From Holosporales bacterium (GTDB lineage Bacteria > Pseudomonadota > Alphaproteobacteria > RUG11792): a DNA stretch of 9,373 nt. Below the pieces are notes generated by a model. It was not told the origin of the DNA. It worked only from the letters and a program-made list of their open reading frames with translations, and ran no database searches. Position 1 is the first letter of the stretch, and the number at the start of each line of letters is the position of its first letter. A program made the translations under genes and the position numbers. This document shows positions 6,547 to 9,373 of this stretch, piece after piece. The stretch is from NCBI GenBank assembly GCA_031279295.1, contig JAITIT010000007.1, positions 1 through 9,373 of the forward strand. The letters are read 5' to 3'.

Positions 6547-7029
6547 ATGTCAGTGAAGCAGAACGAGAATTTTAAGATCATTGCAAAAAATCGTCGGTCG
6601 AGATTTGATTATGAAATCATCGAGTCATTGGAAGCCGGAATAATACTTACTGGCGCCGAGGTGAAATCCGTGCGAAGCGGGAAAGTAAGTATTAATGAAG
6701 CGTTTGTTGGTAGCATGAAGGAATCCAATGACCTCTTTCTGTTCAACGCCGATATTCCACCATACAAAGAGGCGAGCTACAATAATCACGAGCCTAGGAG
6801 ACCTAGGGTGTTACTGCTTCACAAATCCCAGAAGATCAAATTTTTAAACGCGATCCAACTGAAAGGGTTCACGATAGTGCCACTCACGGTGTACTTCAAC
6901 CACAAGGGAATCCTCAAGATTAGTATCGCTCTCGCAAAGGGTAAGAACGTAGTCGACAAGCGTGAGACGATTAAGAGACGTGATTGGACAGTCGAGAAAG
7001 CGAGAATCCTCAAGAATTTCAACAAGTAG
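6547..7029 (+). CDS. smpB: SsrA-binding protein SmpB
   Basis: SmpB binds tmRNA and delivers it to ribosomes stalled on broken mRNA. The product is 160 residues, the normal length. NRRSRFDYEIIESLEAGIIL leads into TGAEVKSVRSGKVSI (35-49), the conserved OB-fold RNA-binding block. KGKNVVDKRETIKRRDW (131-147) precedes the basic tail KARILKNFNK, which enters the mRNA channel of the stalled ribosome. ATG 6547 is supported by family length, although no Shine-Dalgarno sequence precedes it. The tmRNA gene itself is not in this window. truA starts 5 bp after the stop, so the two are probably co-transcribed. Confidence 0.96.
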   Translation: MSVKQNENFKIIAKNRRSRFDYEIIESLEAGIILTGAEVKSVRSGKVSINEAFVGSMKESNDLFLFNADIPPYKEASYNNHEPRRPRVLLLHKSQKIKFLNAIQLKGFTIVPLTVYFNHKGILKISIALAKGKNVVDKRETIKRRDWTVEKARILKNFNK

Positions 7030-7034
7030 CTAAG

Positions 7035-7796
7035 ATGAGAATCAAGCTTACAATCGAGTATGACGGTACGCAGTTCCATGGTTGGCAAAAGCTGAACAAT
7101 CTAATCTCCGTCCAAGAAACAGTAGAGCACGCTATATCAAAACTTTTTAACGGCATCGAAACAGTTAAACCGTATGGAGCTGGTCGCACTGACGCAGGAG
7201 TTCATGCCACAGGGCAGGTTGCACACTTCGATATAACGAACGACAAACTCATCAAGCAGTGGACTCCTTCCATCAAGAAGATGCCCCTTGGAATCAACAG
7301 CTACCTTATTGACTCAGGAATAGTTGTTGTATCTGCCGAGATAGTACAGTCTGATTTCCATGCTAGGCTTTCAGCTGTCATGCGACACTACAGGTATCTC
7401 ATTTTTAACCGCAACATTAAATCAGTTATATACATGAACAGGGCGTGGCACGTTGCATATAGATTAGACGATATCTCAATGAACGAGGCAGCACAGTTGT
7501 TCATAGGAACCAACAATCTCAACTCATTCCGATCTGCACACTGCTCAGCGGCAAATCCAGTCAGGACCATATCATCAGTAACAGTGCGAAGAAACGGTGA
7601 TCTTATCCATGTGGATGTTGCCGCAAAATCGTTCCTTCACAACCAGGTGAGGATCATGGTTGGAACACTGGCGCAGATCGGAATTGGAAAGCATGGTGCT
7701 GAACACATCAAGCAACTGCTCGATGCTAAGGATAGAACTATTGCCGGTCCAACGGCTCCATCACATGGCCTATATCTTGTTGGTGTGGAATATTGA
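7035..7796 (+). CDS. truA: tRNA pseudouridine(38-40) synthase TruA
   Basis: TruA isomerises uridines 38-40 in the anticodon arm of many tRNAs. With the start at ATG 7035 the product is 253 residues, slightly shorter than E. coli TruA (270). The N-terminus MRIKLTIEYDGTQFHGWQ is the family opening. The catalytic aspartate is D53 in GAGRTDAGVHATGQVAHF. DFHARLSAVMRHYRYLIFN (107-125) and KSFLHNQVRIMVGTL further on are also typical, and the end is GLYLVGVEY. The frame extends upstream to ATG 6984, but those 17 extra residues overlap smpB and have no counterpart in the family. The gene lies 5 bp after smpB and overlaps prs by 4 nt. The ribosome binding site is weak, so coupling to smpB is likely. 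Confidence 0.95.
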   Translation: MRIKLTIEYDGTQFHGWQKLNNLISVQETVEHAISKLFNGIETVKPYGAGRTDAGVHATGQVAHFDITNDKLIKQWTPSIKKMPLGINSYLIDSGIVVVSAEIVQSDFHARLSAVMRHYRYLIFNRNIKSVIYMNRAWHVAYRLDDISMNEAAQLFIGTNNLNSFRSAHCSAANPVRTISSVTVRRNGDLIHVDVAAKSFLHNQVRIMVGTLAQIGIGKHGAEHIKQLLDAKDRTIAGPTAPSHGLYLVGVEY

Positions 7797-8650
7797 GCAC
7801 GACAGTCGTTATACACGAAAGCACCAACACGTCACTCGCAAAGAGAATTGCTAAGAATCTTGGGGTAGAATCCATCGAGGTTAAGCCGACGGTATTTCCC
7901 AATGGAGAGGTTAAGATCCACGGAAATCACATCGAGGTGAAGCAGGCAATAGTGATATTCCCGAAGATCCACGATATCAACAGGCAGTTGATTGAGTTTA
8001 TGCTAATGTGTGGGTTATGCAAGGGCTGCACTACAATCGACGCTGTCATTCCATATATCCCACACGCTCGCCAAAATGATACTGTGGCGCATGCAATGAT
8101 CTTAAAAATTTTTGGCGTATGTCGACTCAGATTGGTTGTTACAGTAGACATCCATAATCCTAGGATTCTCGATAGCTATAACATCATCAACATCCTGCCC
8201 CATGAGATCTTTGCTAATGTGATAGAAAAGCAACCCAACCTCCTCGTAGTCGCCCCAGACCGTGGTGCGATTCATAGAGCTCAGAAGTTCGCTGATGCAA
8301 TTGGTGCAGATGTGGTGTTCATCAACAAAAACTCCGAATCAATCAGCAATGCCAACGCTGTAGCTGGTATGGAATGTATAATCATCGACGACATAATTGA
8401 TAGTGGCCGCACGATCAGTCTCGCAACCAACTTACTCCGTAGCAACGGGTGCGCATCAGTATCGGCATGCATATCTCATGGTTTCTTCGCAACTGGAACA
8501 TGGCATCAACCCTCACTAGACGATCTATACATTTCAGAAAGCTTTGATCTTCACAAGCAGGTTACATTCAAAAACCTGAGGATCACTAAACTAGATAATC
8601 TAATATCTGCTGCACTATCAGACCGGCCGACACACACAGAGAGAAACTAA
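7793..8650 (+). CDS. prs: Ribose-phosphate pyrophosphokinase (PRPP synthetase), short divergent form
   Basis: Prs makes PRPP from ribose 5-phosphate and ATP, feeding nucleotide, histidine and tryptophan synthesis. The product is 285 residues against about 315 in E. coli. Recognisable parts are FPNGEV (35-40), ARQND (92-96), TVDIHNPR (117-124), VVAPDRGAIHRA (152-163) and the PRPP loop IIIDDIIDSGRTI (196-208). The start is TTG 7793, whose TTGA overlaps the truA stop; homology (VVIHESTNTSLAKRIA) begins directly after it. The ATP-contact motif RQD[RK] reads RQND. The stretch from there to TVDIH is about six residues shorter than usual and lacks the normal RxREPI segment. The flexible loop keeps a lysine (NKN, K179). 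VVAPDRGA recalls short archaeal-type Prs. It is probably active, but kinetics or regulation may differ. It ends the operon. Confidence 0.88.
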   Translation: MSTTVVIHESTNTSLAKRIAKNLGVESIEVKPTVFPNGEVKIHGNHIEVKQAIVIFPKIHDINRQLIEFMLMCGLCKGCTTIDAVIPYIPHARQNDTVAHAMILKIFGVCRLRLVVTVDIHNPRILDSYNIINILPHEIFANVIEKQPNLLVVAPDRGAIHRAQKFADAIGADVVFINKNSESISNANAVAGMECIIIDDIIDSGRTISLATNLLRSNGCASVSACISHGFFATGTWHQPSLDDLYISESFDLHKQVTFKNLRITKLDNLISAALSDRPTHTERN

Positions 8651-8678
8651 GGGACTTCCCTTAGTTTCTCCTATCTTT
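8641..8678 (+). terminator. Intrinsic terminator at the end of prs, shared between convergent genes
   Basis: GAGAAACTAAGGGA (8641-8654) and TCCCTTAGTTTCTC (8657-8670) are perfect reverse complements with a two-base centre. In RNA this is a 13-bp stem with an ACUU tetraloop. The prs stop codon TAA (8648-8650) lies inside the left arm. Downstream on the plus strand is CTATCTTT, a modest U-rich tail. The minus-strand gene ends at 8691, so its transcript also runs through the hairpin, but there it lacks a U-run after the stem. It is a strong terminator for prs and possibly a barrier in both directions. Confidence 0.8.
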
Positions 8679-8690
8679 AACGCTACATCC

Positions 8691-9373
8691 TTATAGTGTC
8701 ATACGGACATCAATCCTAGCACTAAGCGGTTGGGCTGTTACATTGGCAAACACTTTGTTCTCATCACCCATGGTCTTCGCAACTTTCGGTCTGTTTAAGG
8801 TGGTCTCACATACCGCCGCTACCTGTAGCGTATTATTCACGAACCACGTTAACTTCACCCCGCAGACGCAGGCAAGCCCAGTCCGCTTCTTGTAGCGATC
8901 ATTGAGTGTAATTAGTGTTCCATCGTTTTCGGCTGCATGCGCTCCAACTTTCGCCGACGTTCTTTGAACGTCAAACCCGCATGTACACCCTGCGGCGAAC
9001 CTTGGTGTGAGCATGCAGCTAATCTCGGCTCTCGCCCCAATTGTAGGATTCTGTTTCAGACTAATGCAGCATGGACTTACATTAGCATTATCAACTTTCA
9101 CCCGTTTTCTCGTACTCTTCAGTGAGAACCCCCACTGAGCTATAACAGCCCAGTATATGTCTCCCAACCTACTGCTGTAACCGAAGGTGAACGTCATTCC
9201 TGGTATAACCCCTCTTACTCGCGTCTTATCACCGAGCATTGATGTAGTAGTGCTATCATCTCCAAGGGCTACCTCTGGCCTCTTTTTGATTACGTAGCCT
9301 GGCCATATTGCGTTTAGTCCCAGCCCAAAGGTAAATCCGCCATTCGGACATGCTGTCGTGGCTGCCGCCTGAT
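8691..9373 (-). CDS. C-terminal part of a cysteine-rich probable outer-membrane beta-barrel protein
   Basis: The minus-strand frame is open from the window edge to TAA at 8693-8691, giving 226 visible residues; the start and any signal peptide lie outside. The internal ATG at 9239 is not the start, since the frame continues upstream with GGFTFGLGLNAIWPGYVI. The sequence alternates short amphipathic strands (GMTFTFGYSS, IYWAVIAQWGFSL, ARIDVRMTL) with charged, glycine- and asparagine-containing turns, as in small outer-membrane barrels. It ends in Leu rather than the usual Phe. Nine cysteines are visible (ACP, PCC, ISC, GCTC, ACVC, VCE), many for an exported Gram-negative protein. Disulphide-linked surface proteins are known in Anaplasma and Chlamydia, but I cannot assign a family. 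It is convergent with prs. Confidence 0.65.
   Translation of the reverse strand, partial: QAAATTACPNGGFTFGLGLNAIWPGYVIKKRPEVALGDDSTTTSMLGDKTRVRGVIPGMTFTFGYSSRLGDIYWAVIAQWGFSLKSTRKRVKVDNANVSPCCISLKQNPTIGARAEISCMLTPRFAAGCTCGFDVQRTSAKVGAHAAENDGTLITLNDRYKKRTGLACVCGVKLTWFVNNTLQVAAVCETTLNRPKVAKTMGDENKVFANVTAQPLSARIDVRMTL

Overview
The window looks like chromosomal DNA from a host-associated or otherwise reduced alphaproteobacterium. Two things suggest the class: the IleS sequence (GWDCHGLPIEWKIEE, with a C-terminal CGRCWK...LCRRC zinc knuckle) and the plsX-fabH pairing. IleS is the short, zinc-carrying bacterial type 1 enzyme, whereas classical Rickettsiaceae and Anaplasmataceae are known for the longer type 2 enzyme. 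That points to another alphaproteobacterial endosymbiont lineage such as Holosporales, or a deep-branching Rickettsiales member. This placement is inference, and no species is claimed.

Layout. Positions 1-51 hold the last 16 codons of a plus-strand gene, possibly an Rpn/PD-(D/E)XK-type transposase. Positions 52-586 carry no intact gene. On the minus strand at 285-318 there is a 34-nt element with the length and architecture of group II intron domain V, probably a 5'-truncated intron remnant. A tRNA-Val(GAC) with encoded CCA lies at 587-661, followed by about 310 bp without a convincing gene.

A likely promoter at 974-1003 begins a tight plus-strand cluster: rpmF (ribosomal protein L32), plsX and fabH (phospholipid and fatty-acid initiation), a HIT/HinT-family protein, and ileS. 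A second likely promoter at 6484-6513 begins smpB (trans-translation), truA (tRNA pseudouridine synthase) and prs (PRPP synthetase). The last two overlap by 4 nt, and prs starts with TTG. A perfect 14-bp inverted repeat containing the prs stop codon ends this operon. Facing it on the minus strand is the C-terminal part of a cysteine-rich, probably outer-membrane beta-barrel protein whose N-terminus is outside the window.

The two operons form a growth core: ribosome structure, lipid initiation, tRNA charging and modification, ribosome rescue, and the PRPP precursor for nucleotides. I found no clear new multi-gene system. The items most worth a second look are the group II intron relic, the unusual short Prs with a contracted ATP-binding loop region, and the cysteine-rich surface protein.
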